DNA of 64,000 nt, from assembly GCA_010645155.1 (NCBI GenBank), contig CM021320.1, positions 4,739,071 through 4,803,070 of the forward strand, read 5' to 3'. Of this stretch, positions 49,584 through 62,093 are shown in pieces. The notes under the pieces are model-generated. The model did not search any database. It had not been told where the DNA came from and saw only the letters and a program-made list of their open reading frames with translations. Position numbers and translations under genes: made by a program. This stretch comes from Tigriopus japonicus. Taxonomy: Eukaryota > Arthropoda > Copepoda > Harpacticoida > Harpacticidae. Each line of letters starts with the position of its first letter. The stretch's first letter is position 1.

Positions 49584-49639
49584 CACTTCTGGTGCTAAAA
49601 AGCTTTGTTTATTTGCCGGAAATCTACAGACCTGTGAAT

Positions 49640-50030
49640 CTTCAATGTATTTGTAATTGTAATTAATTACATGTGAACTCAAAGTAATTAGAATAGGAAT
49701 TAATTACAATTTAAAAGTTTTTGAGGTTTATCAATTACAAATTACAATTACATTTTCACCTTTACATAAAGTTTTAAACTATGCATTTCACTGATTTATC
49801 AAGATATATTCGATATTATTCGATGGGTAAATTGATGAACCCTAAGTATAACACACACCGCTTTTCTTGCATTTGCCCTTTACAGCGAAATGCAAATAGT
49901 TTTTTGGTTCGAGAAAAAAATGTAATTGAAATCTAAGTCCATGAAATTCAATAACATTTTGAAAGTAATTTTAATTACTTATATTTGAAAATATGGTAAT
50001 TGGAATTGTATTTAATTACATTTCATAAAC
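49640..50030. repeat. TAATTACA-rich AT tract, possible decayed MITE
   Basis: TGTAATTGTAATTAATTACA and its complements recur near 49.65, 49.70, 49.74 and 50.00 kb in both orientations. This is consistent with an old palindromic element, but no termini could be defined. Confidence 0.4.
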
Positions 50031-52493
50031 AATTGATTGGCACAAGTCTGGCAATCTGCAACCCAAGTTATGAGAGACAAAAGGTTTCCAAACGCCAAAC
50101 AAAATTTTTGGGTTCCCACAACAACTTCGGATAATGGAACACAAACAAACCTGTGAACACACAATCGGTTCTTTTATTATTTCCCGTATTTTCGCTCACG
50201 CAATTTTTTGTAATTTTCTGCACGTAACCTCTTCCTTCCACATGCTTCTCAAATGCACACAAATGCTGAATTTTTCTGCTTTTTCACACTGAGCACCATG
50301 ATTTCTTGGGTTAAAATTGAACTTTACACAAAAATAAACGCACTTCTTGGAACCTCCTTTGCACGTTAGTGGAAAGGAGGTTAAAAACGGCATTTGTGTT
50401 AGCCCTCTAGTGGTGTCCAGAAAGTGGTTCATGGGAAAGAAGATTCAAAATGATACTAGTGAGTGTGTTGTAAAAGAAACTTCGAAAAAATTTCAACAAA
50501 CAGAGAAACGCATGATGAAAAATGCCGCAAATATGAGTTTTGACCGGAAAAATGGTTACACAAGAAGGGCTGGAGCACTTACTATTTTGAAGCGAAATGA
50601 CGGGACCGATTTTTATTCGCCTAATTCTTCAAGTCAATTGAAAAAATGTTTTTTTTTATCTTGAACTTCCTGGTTTGATGATGGAGGCAACGGCAAACAC
50701 AAAAAGCTTCAAAAAAGCCCAACTAGTTAACGTTTCTTTCCCATGAACTGCTTCGGTGCTCCGTTTGAGTTTCGTTTTTAAACCAAGAGGTTTTTTTTGA
50801 TTCTCTTTCCTTAATATTGCACGGTATTTCAAATGGCATTTTAAATTTGGATCGAAATACCCAAAAACATTTCGGCATTTTTTTTAATCCAAAATTCTAA
50901 GGGGAACAACTTTACTTTTATTGAATTATAAAAGTTTAGGTCCAGCGAAAAGTTATGTACATAAAAAGCTATCAATTTTAACACTTTTTGGTAAAATGTC
51001 CTTTTAATTTATCAAAATATATTATAATCAATATAAGTTTTTACGTATATAACATTTCAACGTAACAAGAGGGATCTATTACATTTATGTTATATGCTTT
51101 TCACTACAAATTCTTAACTACCTCTTAAGTGGGGCTTGGAAAATTGCAAAACGGAATCTTCTCTAAAAATTGCAACTTTTGGCCAATTTTAGTGAAATTT
51201 ATCAACTTTTCGATATTTTTTCGCAAGAAAATGCAAGCTTTCGCATTTTTTTGTCTCGATCGCTGAAATCCTGTAGGGAAATTGTTCGATTTATACATTT
51301 GAAACGGACTTTCATATGACACTTTCAAATGATTAATAACTTTTTAATTTTAGAGTATTTTGTGCAAAACAAAGCTGTTTTCTTAAAGGAGGCAAAAATT
51401 AAGGAATGGACGAAATCAAGATTACAAATATTTGCCTAGAAATGGTACTGTTTCACTGAAATCTCTTTGGTTTGATGTTTTCCAGTTAATAAGGGCCTTC
51501 TTTTAGAAGCAGCAATCTTAGTAGACAATCAAACCTAAGCCTACAATCTACATTAATTGTTAGACCCTTCCATAACCCTATACTGAGTTTCTTTAGGTTT
51601 GATTTAGCATACTTGTTGCGGAATTTCATTTAGTGGTTCGAAAGGGTTTATAAAAACTTGATGTGCCAAACGAAAAATATTTCCGAGTCTAGCTGGTTGT
51701 ATGCAATGAGATTCTTTAGTCAGGAGATGGGATGATCTTGTGAATCCAAGATTGAGAACACACTGTGAGGGTTGTATCTGAAATGCACAACTCTATTAAG
51801 ATGCTAAGAATGTTTGATTGTCAATGGAAACTTTTTTGACAAATTCAAAATTTGATGCTAAAACTAAAATTTCTTTCAAAAGCTCAGAGACTGTAAAAAC
51901 CTAAAAAATTCTTTAGAATTTGTCAGTTTTGGCCAAATTCGTAAATAAAGTGCAATTTAAGATGAAAAGGGCAAAAAGGCAGAAGAAAGGGTTTGTTACC
52001 AAAAATCTTTTTACATTATTTGCCCGTCTCTACTGATCACGGTCGGCAAAAGACTTCAAATATCGAGACCATATGCAGTTCAGGACGAGAACACCGTTCA
52101 GGCATTCACGAAGGTTATCATGGGGTGATAAGTGGTTTGTGTGAATGATCTTTATGATAAGGAAATCAGAGTGGCGATAAAGGATCCGAATTGAATGTGT
52201 CTGTCAGGTTTGGAATTCTGAATTGTCGCAAACGCTTGGGCAAAGACGCCATGGGATCCAAAGGCTTTACCAAACGTCAAGGCCTACCTGGTCTCCTTGA
52301 CCGAGATTGATGTAGCTTGATAGAAGATCGATTCATTTGTAAAGTCTAATTATTACAACCTCTTTTCAATATCATTTTTTTTCCTTTCCCCCCTAATAAT
52401 TGCCCAATCTCGTTGAAAGTGCAACCTTTGTTTCTTTGCATGAATACTGTACACATATTTTTATTGTTTTTCACGTTTTACTTAAGTGGAATC

Positions 52494-52554
52494 NNNNNNN
52501 NNNNNNNNNNNNNNNNNNNNNNNNNNNNNNNNNNNNNNNNNNNNNNNNNNNNNN
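52494..52554. other. Assembly gap (61 N)
   Basis: A single run of N. Any open frame drawn across it is artificial. Confidence 1.
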
Positions 52555-55500
52555 TTCGGATGATTGATGTGTGCGAGTTGACCTTCAAATCTAGCATCCT
52601 TATCCTTGCTTAGTGAACAATGCATCATTATTGGCAAATGAAAATATGTGATTACAAAGCTGTTGAAATTTGGGCTTGATGCCTTTAAAACAAACCCCCA
52701 AAGCAAGGTCAAAGACAGTTCTAGAAGTGAATTCAGAAGCAACTTGCACTCAAATCTTGCACTTGAGCCATTTAGGAACAAAAGTTTAATGTTTGCAACC
52801 AATTCAGACATTTTTCGAGCACTTTGAACCAGTCTGATCAATCAAGGACTTGGTCTGTCGTCATCAGATCTTCCTTGGAATATCCGATGCTAAAAGTCCC
52901 AAGCTTCTGCTGATTTACTAGTCCCCTGTCAATGCAGTCTTGCCGCATTTCAAGAGCACTATCCTGCATATAAATCGCACTCGTTTGCAGTCGGAACGCA
53001 GTTTTCGCATTCGGAGCATTGCTTCCTTGTTGTTGCTTGGGCAATTGTGCGCTCTCGCAAACTACTTGCGAATGGGCCGCAGCAGAAATTGCACACTTTT
53101 CGCGGATCTCTGAGAGCGGTGAATGAACTTCTCACTCACCTTGAACTCATGTGGAGGCCAAGCGCGCACCTTTGTTGTCCTCGTTTGTTTGCCAATTTCT
53201 GCGCTTCTGAGAGGAGCTTTCCTTTCGCAAAGATTCGAGGTCATTGCCTTCTCTCTACGCCAATGTTGCTTGAGAATAACTCATAGACGAAGCACAGTTT
53301 TCAGCAACTAATATTGAAAAAAGTGGCGAGCTTCTTTTATGTTCTTGCTCAAGGTTTGTTGTTGAAGTACAAAAACTGGATAGTTCAGGTGTCCTTGAGG
53401 CCACACAAAACCTTGGTCTAGATCTACAAGGTTGTTGGTGATGCTACAAAGCAACGGAGCGTTGCTTTTCGCGTTCACAAGTACAAGATGAAGGTCAAAG
53501 CCAACCAAAGAGACAATATTGTAGAGCGCTTGTGTGTTGAAAGCACTGACTGATTTCGGATCACATCGGATTTTCTGTCTCATTCAAATTTTTGAGGGAT
53601 TGTCAAGCAAATGAACACTATTTTAACTAGTACCTATATCTAGAATTACAGAATTATTTAGAATAGCAAAAGAACATTTTCCACGTTTTAAGACTAATAC
53701 TAACATTTTTGACTGTGATGTTTTAACATTAACTTTTTTACTTCAAAATGAAAAAGGAAAAAAATCATAGTAAAACAATTACGAGGAAATGAGGTCACGG
53801 CAGGAGCTGAAATGGAAATAACTTGGATTCCCCAAAATGGACCAAGCAACTCAACAAAGCCAAGTTTACCGTTGGCGGTATGATTTTTTGGATGCTTAGT
53901 TGAACAACCTTAAAGAATGCACTTAGATTGGATCCGCTCACTCAAACTTATGGAAATACAGTATTGTATAAGACAGTATGAAAAGAGGTTTGAAAAAGTA
54001 GTTATAATCATACAATTTACAAACATGGCATAAAATCCTCATTAACTACAATGCGCTTCTTTGAACATTTTTGTTCTTTAAAGGTGCCCTCAACTAGAGG
54101 TTATAGAATTAAATATGCACACTGTATGACCATGAAAATTAACCTTGTTTAACAAGGACTACTCAAGGCAACAGAGTAAGACTTATTTGGAACATTCCAA
54201 AAAACAGGAAGAGAGTGACAACGGTAGGCTACAAAACTCAAGGTCGTTGATACTGAACTTTCATTTGGATCAGGGCTCCTTTTCAAAATACTTGTCATAC
54301 TTCAACGACGAAAACAGAACTCAGAAGCCTCATTAAGTCATTGCTTTTCTGTACACCTTGCACCTGTTCAAAGTATAAAAATGAGTGTTTGTCAAAAAGG
54401 CGCCCCTGGCGGATCTTTGTGTTGTCTAGACGAGTCCAAAATGATTACTTGACTGGGGGAGGAAGCTTACGTGGACAGACAAACTCAATGAAGAGTAAAG
54501 ATGAAGTCGGCAAAAGAAAGAGAGGAAACGAACTTGAGAAGGGAGACGAAGGGCAAGGTCTAAAACTAAGTACATAAAGAGAGGACTCGCCCAAGTCCTT
54601 GTTCATCAAGGGTTGGTGTCATATGATATTTGTCTTCTGCCCAGTTTGAATAATTTTATTTAGGTATCTCTGAAAAATTTGATCTAAAAGTACGACATGA
54701 TTGGTTAGACGACATGGTATTCAAACTGAATTCAACAAGTAATTCCGTTACACACAGGCTCAAATAAACGCCTCAAATATCAGATTTCGTCCTTCTTGAA
54801 ATCTCTGTCGTGTTCCCTTAATTCAAAAATGATTAATGATACGCTATTACTCACTTATTTTAACATCTCTTTAATCAATTCTAAAAGTTACTTTGCATTG
54901 AGTGAGGTAAAAAAGCTTTCTCTCCAAATTTATTCTAACCTCGAGCCCCAAATTTATTGTCACATGACAGCTTTTCAAAACCTTCAAACGTACAAACTCT
55001 GAGTTTCAGTCACATACATTTCCTGTCACCAACCCTGCATTTATGTAGGTCCTTTCGGTCTATCCTCTTATGTGAGGATCTAAATGTCTCTCAAGTCCAA
55101 GGGCAAAGTGGCAACATCAGCCAATGTAAAAAGAAGAGAAAAGCGCGAACCAAGACAACACCGGACGTCTGAAGTGGGCATGGAATCGAGGCTAGAAGCC
55201 TAGAAAGTAGGTCATTCTCGACAGCGGCCTTGACACTGTGGGCAAGGTCTCCTCGACTCCGTAGAGGATCGAGCAAGGACACTGGGAGGGAGATTTTCAA
55301 GTTCAGGGACTTTCACGTCCGCTCGAGGGCTAGAGGATGGCCAAACAGAGCATGAACTCAGGGCCACGGGCAGAAATCACGACTACCGACGAGGATCGGA
55401 AAGAAACAGGAGGAGCCGCCCTAACAAGAGAGGGTGGGGAGTTATTTGAAAGGTTTTCATTTGGCAGCACAAGTCACAGAGTTGGAAAGATGAATCCCGA

Positions 55501-55976
55501 TGTGGACGAGAGAGACATCTCCAAACCAATAGATACACTATTCCCCAGATGAAATTAATAAATCATTAGTAAAAAGGGTACAGAAGACTCCATATATATT
55601 GTGTAAATGACTTAACGACCTTTTGACTTAACTCTCGATAGAATATTTTCACTTGAACAGATTTTATTTCTTAAATTATGCTTTATATATGGCTTTATAT
55701 TTTCAAAAATGGGGGAAAATTGCAAATTGTAAAAATTTTTGGTCCAAGTAATTGTACTTGTAATTCATGCTACAATTGCGAAGCTGCGTTCTGACTCCAG
55801 AAAAAAACATCTGGTGCCTAGAAGTAAAGCTTTTTACTTCTAAACGTCCATTCATTAATTCTAGGTCCCTGGAATCGATCTATATTTTTGGTTGAGATAC
55901 CTCTGCTTGCACCTGATTGAATTGATTGATTGATTGAATTGGTTCAAACTGATTGAACCCCAATGAACCCTGCACA

Positions 55977-56272
55977 AAATTTCAGCTGATTCCACAAAAT
56001 AAGCGCCTCTTGCGGTCAGATTGAGACATAGTTGCCAGCTAGCGAGTGTGTTTTAATGCCACTCGTTGACAAACCGTTAGAGATTTTCTTGATTCTCCGA
56101 AATGTTGGAGTTTGATATCATAATACCATTGCAAAGAAATGTAAAGATCTAAGGAAAAACCTATTTCACCACAGTTTTGCCAAAGGTGGCATTAAAACCC
56201 ACTCTCTAGGTGGCAACTATGTCTGAATCTGACCGCAAGAGGCGCTTATTTTGTGGAATCAGCTGAAATTTT
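55977..56272. mobile_element. 296-bp MITE with ~90-bp inverted ends
   Basis: The left arm from AAAATTTCAGCTGATTCCAC and the right arm to GTGGAATCAGCTGAAATTTT are reverse complements through the CGCCTCTTGCGGTCAGATT and GCCACTATG-type blocks to about 56.07 and 56.18 kb. The ends pair almost perfectly. Non-coding. Confidence 0.88.
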
Positions 56273-56348
56273 GATCATGGTTAATTGTTAAGATCTTGTT
56301 GTTCTAAGTAAACAAGTGCTTAGAATATTTTTGGATTATAAATGATTA

Positions 56349-57069
56349 GAGCGGCCGAAAATATTTAATTAAATAAAAAATATTTAATTTAAATATTTTG
56401 GGTTTTTGAGCAAGTTTTAAATATTTGGGCTTTTCTTCTAAAATTAAAGAAAATTTCCCGTTTTTAATCGAAATATTTCAACAATCTCCACGATTTCAGG
56501 ATACATCTTGATATTTTAACAAAAATCTGACCTTTCCAAAAACTACATTGTCAAAAATTTTCAAATTTTCAAAACAAAAATTCGACTCTTTTATGGGGAA
56601 TAGGCGAACTAAAATGAAAAATATAAGTGGGAAATAATTATTTGCAGCTTGGCCTCAAACATTACATTAACAGATTTTGATCCAAAATAGAAAACCGCAA
56701 CACCAACATGAAAAAAAGTATCAAAAATCTGGTTTAAATACTCAACCAAACCTTAGGCAGTAAAATATTAGTTTAATGTAGGGTATAAATAAGGACTGTC
56801 AAGAATAACCATTTTCATTGCCCCCTATGATTTTTTAGCACTAAAGATTTGTTTGCTTGTATTCCGACATTGCCAATTTTTCATCATATATTTGGATTTT
56901 TAAATCAAAATTTTCAAAAATACCAATTTATTGCTCCAAATTCCTTCCAAATTTAAATATTTTTAAAATATTTGGTTGTAATTTAAATATTTTCTTAAAT
57001 ATTTTGACGTTTTTTTCTTAAATATTATTTTAATATTTGGCCTTTAAAATTAAATATTTTCGGCCGCTC
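56349..57069. mobile_element. 721-bp AT-rich element with GAGCGGCCG termini, TA flanks
   Basis: The left end GAGCGGCCGAAAATATTTAA and the right end TTAAATATTTTCGGCCGCTC are perfect inverted copies, with TA immediately outside both ends. The interior is rich in ATATTTAA motifs in both orientations and has no open frame. A TA target suggests a Tc1/mariner or PIF-related class, but the family is not identified. Confidence 0.85.
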
Positions 57070-57544
57070 TAGTTATGATGTAATTTAAGAACAAATAGGT
57101 GACAAATTATTCTTGGAATAGCAATTGTCAACTTGATGTCCGGCGTTTTCTTTTTGCACAGTTCCATCTGCCTTTAAACCGCGATGAAAAATAGTGAATG
57201 GCGGGAATCAAATTTTACTTGGTTTTGGAGAAAGGAGACTAGTTTTGGAACACCTCTAACCAAAACTAACGGGAAATATTACTGTTTGTCATAATTCTAC
57301 ACCTCATGGAATGTCAACAAAATTTCAGGCAAAGGGAAGACACCTGAAAAAGTGCGGAAAACGTTGAGCCGTCCACACTTTCCACTTTGGTCAATAGCAT
57401 CCCAAATATCATTGCCGAGAAAGAAGAGGGTTGGGGGACAGATTGGATGTCAAGTCGTTCAAATCTTTTTTTTTAAATAGAAAATATTTTGTTTCAAAAT
57501 CACGACAAAACTTTCATGTCAGGGTGTATGAACCTATAACAACG

Positions 57545-58964
57545 GCGCGCGGTAAATAGGTCACAAGGTAAATAGGTCACGGGGTAAATAGGTCACGGTA
57601 AAAAGGTCACAAGGTAAAAAGGTCACAAGGTAAAAAGGTCACAAGGCAAAAAGGTCACAAGGTAAAAAGGTCACGGTAAAAATGTCATAAGGTAAGGAAT
57701 TCAAAAGCAGAAAAAGGCACAACAAAACTTCAAATTGAAATGATATTCAAAAAATGTTGTTGAGCACATGGACTGTATGCCAAACAATCCATGTACAGTT
57801 TCAAGTACGCTTTTACTTCTTTAAATCTTCTCGTGCTTTGACGAAATTTTTTTTCAACAAATCTTGTACAAAATGTACAAAATCATTGACATTAATCACC
57901 ATTTTTTAGGTTGCAATATGAGCAATTAGCAAATGATTACTTTTGTACTTTATGTGGCAAAGATCTCCATTACTCTCATGCTCCATACTTTTGCAACCAT
58001 TCTGAAGTAAGCCACGCAACGGAAAAAAAAACAAAAAAAGCAAGATATTTCCCAAAACATAATAACCACATTATTTCATTTTAAAGGGTCCTTAGGTAGA
58101 AGTTGGAAGAAAATTGTACCTATACTGATTGAAAATTTGATGAATTGTCAATACAACAAACTACAAATTGTTATTGTATCAATTATGACATGGAATACCT
58201 TGCCCTTGTGTCAACAAGGTGTTTTTTTGAGCTGGAGAAGTATTTTTTTATTCCAGAAACTTTTGAGGCCAGTTTTGAGATATGAAGGCAATGACAAACA
58301 CTTAAATTCGGCTGAAAAAGTCACGGGGAAAAGTTCTATGATGTTACTTAAAACATGCTTAAAAATAAATAGTTGAAAATTTCCTTTGATTAAATTCTGA
58401 GATGAAGTAGGAGGAGTGTTGTTCTAAAATATTTTGGAAATGTACATGTCACATCTATTTTCAACAACTTTTTCATTCAGCATTCTCAAAGGATCAAACA
58501 GGTCGTTATATTACTTTAGACAAACGGCTAAGTAGATTTTACTTCTAAGTAGATAACTTTGAGCTTTGGTGTTAACTTTTGAACAACTTCAAATTACCTT
58601 TAACCTATACCTTTGTTAAAGAGACACTCCTTGTTATTTGATTTGCTGAATTGTTTGTTGCTGTTACGTGTCATACTGACATTTCCTTAACGTCCAGTAA
58701 AGCCCATGATTAGTAAATTGTCTCAACCCCAGTTAAAGTACGATGCTCAGCCCAACATCATTAGTTGCAATGATTGCAAGACCTTTTTCTCGTGTGACCT
58801 TTTTACCTTGTGACCTTTATACTGTGACCTTTTTACCGTGTGACTTTTTTACTTTAACCTATTTACCGTGTGACCTTTTTACTGTGACATATTTACCGCG
58901 TGACCTTTTTACTGTGACCTATTTACCTGTGACCGTTTTGCTTGTGACCTTTTTACCTACAATC
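57545..58964. mobile_element. Foldback-like element with tandem-repeat inverted ends
   Basis: The left end carries about ten 13-16 bp units of GGTAAAAAGGTCACAA type (57551-57694). The right end carries about eleven units in inverted orientation, TTGTGACCTTTTTACC type (58793-58956). The flanks ATAACAACG (57536-57544) and ATTACAACG (58965-58973) match at 8 of 9 bases, suggesting a 9-bp target duplication. This architecture recalls Drosophila FB elements. The ~1.1-kb core has one exon-like segment (57910-58006) but no transposase recognised. Confidence 0.75.
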
Positions 58965-59014
58965 ATTACAACGCATGGTCAAATTTGGTAGGCCTTGAAA
59001 TTGCTCATATATTA

Positions 59015-59368
59015 GCTGAGTTTATATACCCTCTGACAACTGGAGTTGTAACAATATGAATTGCTTTACAAGTCATCACTGGCTCGTCAGCAATAAATTG
59101 ATTAGGAAACGAACACAAGTTTTACGTTACCACCGGTTACCACATGCAGTTGGCTTCATTTGCAAACACGAAAGTTCGTAAGTTGCGACAAGAAATCGTT
59201 TAAAGAAAGCTAAATTATAAACCACGGCGCAAAACTTTTTCATAACTTTTGCCACAAGATTTCTTGTCCTAACTTATGTACTTTCGAGTTTGCCATTGAA
59301 GTCAACGGCGTGTGGTAGCGAAAAATTTCTGTAACAACTCAAGTTGTCACAACGTATATAAACTCAGC
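59015..59368. mobile_element. 354-bp MITE with long inverted arms
   Basis: The left end GCTGAGTTTATATACC pairs with the right end GTATATAAACTCAGC. Complementarity continues through GACAACTGGAGTTGTAACA, GGTTACCACATGCAGTTGGC and AAGTTGCGACAAGAAAT on the left with their counterparts on the right, giving arms of about 150 bp. Non-coding. Confidence 0.87.
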
Positions 59369-59401
59369 GATGTCTCAGGTTCAGTGATGGCATATGAATT
59401 A

Positions 59402-59472
59402 ATGCCATTTTCTGCCACCTGGCAGAAAACGGCTTTTATTCATGCGAAAAAAGTGGCAGAAAATGGCAGAAA
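59402..59472. repeat. GGCAGAAAAT repeat block (left of an inverted pair)
   Basis: Contains a perfect hairpin, TTTTCTGCCA-CC-TGGCAGAAAA at 59408-59429, then GTGGCAGAAAATGGCAGAAA. The inverse motif block lies at 61369-61443, so the 2.0 kb between may be one element. Confidence 0.7.
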
Positions 59473-61368
59473 TTATTTTTTTAGAAACTCATATAAATCA
59501 ATATATTCAATACTTAAAGGGATAAATTTTGGCACTTTTGATGTCTAACTATGGCCTTACCGTCCCTCCAAAAGCTCATTGTATCGAAGGAGGAAGGTAG
59601 AAGTTCGTGAAATCGATCTCCTCGATTCGTTTTTGAATTTCCCTCGAAGTCAGGGTGGCCAAATCGAGCACTTTTATTTCGTCTTTTACACACCGAGAGT
59701 TAGAACTTGAATGCAATTGAATTCTGTAATGTTAGGTCACTATTTGAACACAATAGCTGAGAATTGTTGGTTTTTAAAATGTTTAAATATCGCAAATGCA
59801 AAACGTCTTTAAAATTTGAATACTAAGGTATATTTTTCAAATCCAATTACAACAATGTCTTACAAGGATCATTTGAAGAAAAATGATAGTTATTTTTAAG
59901 TCAAGTTCCTTTACTCAAATAGAAAATAAAATTAAACACTGGCTCTCTTAGCTTTTACAATTGCAATATGTTTGATGTATAAATTACGACTTAACATTCC
60001 GTTTTAAAAAAGTCCGATTTTGCAGATGCTTGCTTGCTATAAACCGAATTAGTTTAAAATGCATTACTTTAAAACCAAATAAACAAAATATGAAACCTAT
60101 TCCCAAACAATCATTTTCGTTTTCTTTTGAAAGAAATCGATATTGGGGCTTTACAGAAAGTTGTAACAAATAAATTCTGGGACACCATTCATGTATTAAT
60201 TCGTTTAATTAAATACGCTATTAATTAATAAACATCAAGCATTCTATAAAATAGGGATAATCTTATTCTTATATCCCACTTCAACACTATCTAATCTTTA
60301 AGTGACTTCGAACTGCAAAATAATTATTTTTTCCAATATGAAAATCATATTATCAATATGAAATATGATAAAAGTATATCATGGAAGTTTTTGATTATTT
60401 CACATAAACTTTCGTCATATTTTCAATGAAGTTCTTATCTCAGCCTGAATTATCATCACTACAGTGTATATGGCACATGAAAAGCATGACGATTTTAAAC
60501 CAATGAATACCTTATGTAAAGACGTGTTTTCAAATACAATGTGTATTTCTAGTTATTTTAGCAACAACAACGATGTCTACATTTATTTATTATTTTATTT
60601 TTTTAGGACTCAGCTTTATTTCATTTGATATTCATTTGTTATGTACATTACCATTAGCTGTTATTGTCCTTTAAAATGTCCCTTTAGAGATCGTCCAATA
60701 CTCCGATGAGTGAGCTATTAGGGCGACCCCTTTTAGCTCTGTTTTTTTGGTGGGGGTGGAGGTTTTTTTTTTTTTGTTGTTGTTGCTTCTTCGAGCTCTG
60801 CAAGCTATTTGCTTGCATGTAATATAATAATAAGAAAGCGTGGATAGAGAAAGAAGAGAAAGAAAAGGAAGATCTGTTTTGAAGCAATCTTGTTAGTTTT
60901 GTCCTTTGTAGTTATTGGATAGTTTAAGGTTATTATTATCATTATTTCATTTATTCAGTATTATTATCATTATTTATTTACCACATGGATGACACTTTTT
61001 CTTCCTGCATTCTTTGACATTTTGGTCTATGAATTAAGCTTTTTTATTTTTTTGATGGCCCTTACTGAAATGTGTAAGTTTTCAATTTTAGATTTGTTCC
61101 ATAAGATTGGAATAGCGCATTGGGGAAATGAGTCCATTAATCTAGATTCTGGTTTTCTTGTTTCGAGGTAATTGATTTGCCTCCCCTTTTTGTGGTAGTG
61201 CTTAAAGGTTTCTTCAAGAACCTCTGTTGGCCCGATTCCTTTAATCATTTTACGTACAGTCACCATGCATTTCAAATGATATACTGTAGATCCTCAACTG
61301 CAAGTATGCCGTTAGACAAAAGCAGATTTGTAGTTGAACATCAGTCCATTCGTACTTTTGTCTATTAG

Positions 61369-61443
61369 TGGCCATTTTCTACCATTTTCTGCCACTTTCT
61401 GTCAAATTCCGCCACTTTCTGCCATTTTCTGCCACTTGGTGGC
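61369..61443. repeat. TTCTGCCATT repeat block (right of an inverted pair)
   Basis: Five to six degenerate units of CCATTTTCTGCCACTTTCTG type, inverted relative to the block at 59402-59472. Confidence 0.75.
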
Positions 61444-61833
61444 TGCTTTGATTCTCTTCTCCGACCTTTCTTAAGGAAACTTTTAGATGTTAATCCACAT
61501 CAATGTATTTTAGTACCCAGACATTCCAGCTGGATTAAGAACATGTCTTTGTTGATATCCATTGGAGATCATTGGAGATCCATTGGATCTTTGGAGAACC
61601 ATTCTGATAACGGACTTGAAATTACTTGTCGAAAAAATTAGACAATGTGGTGGCTGGCTTCAACGGCCGGTCGAGGCTCAACCCTCTGGCCGTTGTACTC
61701 CCACGAAATAAAAAAATTCAGGCGGCTTGGCTAACAACATCAAGATTAAGAAATTACCCTTCAAATTTGGAAAGTAGCTAGCAGAAGACGAGAAAATGTG
61801 AAAGGATCAATGCGAATGACATCTTTATTTGAT

Positions 61834-61960
61834 TGAGTTTATTTGCGTTAATTTGGAGTTTATTTGCGTTAATTTGAAGTTTATTGGCGTTTATTTAGAG
61901 TTTATTTTGAGTTCATTTGGAGTTTATTTTGAGTTCATTTTCAGTTTATTTTAAGTTCTT
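61834..61960. repeat. Degenerate ~20-bp tandem repeat (GAGTTTATTTGCGTTAATTT)
   Basis: Six or so units drifting from GAGTTTATTTGCGTTAATTT to GAGTTCATTTGGAGTTTATT. It abuts the 5' end of the LINE fragment. Confidence 0.85.
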
Positions 61961-62093
61961 TAGCAATTACAGTTTATATGTCAAGTCAGGTGTTCCACAA
62001 GATTCAATTTTAAGTCCGCTCCTGTTTATTCTCTTTGTTGCTCCTCTCCAGAAGTCTAGAACAAAAGCCAGCATTTCTTCATATGCTGATGAC

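Larger units (their letters stand above)
45386..55976. other. 10.6-kb repeat-poor, gene-poor interval with assembly gap
   Basis: No confident gene. Separate entries cover a 23-bp tandem repeat, a TAATTACA-rich tract and the N gap. Weak coding hints are: a 47069-47262 (+) segment ending IDQSTGRSLR before a possible GT donor; three minus-strand frames between 52838 and 53583; and a frame at 55337-55552 (+) followed by AATAAA. A perfect 10-bp hairpin (AACCTCCTTT) lies at 50351-50382. None of these supports a named gene. Confidence 0.5.

Noticed and set aside
52413..52613. Open frames crossing the run of N
   Set aside because: Continuity across an assembly gap of unknown content is not evidence of coding.
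57551..57694. CRISPR array, considered because of the regular repeats
   Set aside because: Units are contiguous with no unique spacers, the setting is eukaryotic, and an inverted array lies on the other side of the core.
58743..58991. Repeat protein frame (CDL/VTYLP-type repeats)
   Set aside because: It is translation of the right-hand tandem array of the foldback-like element.
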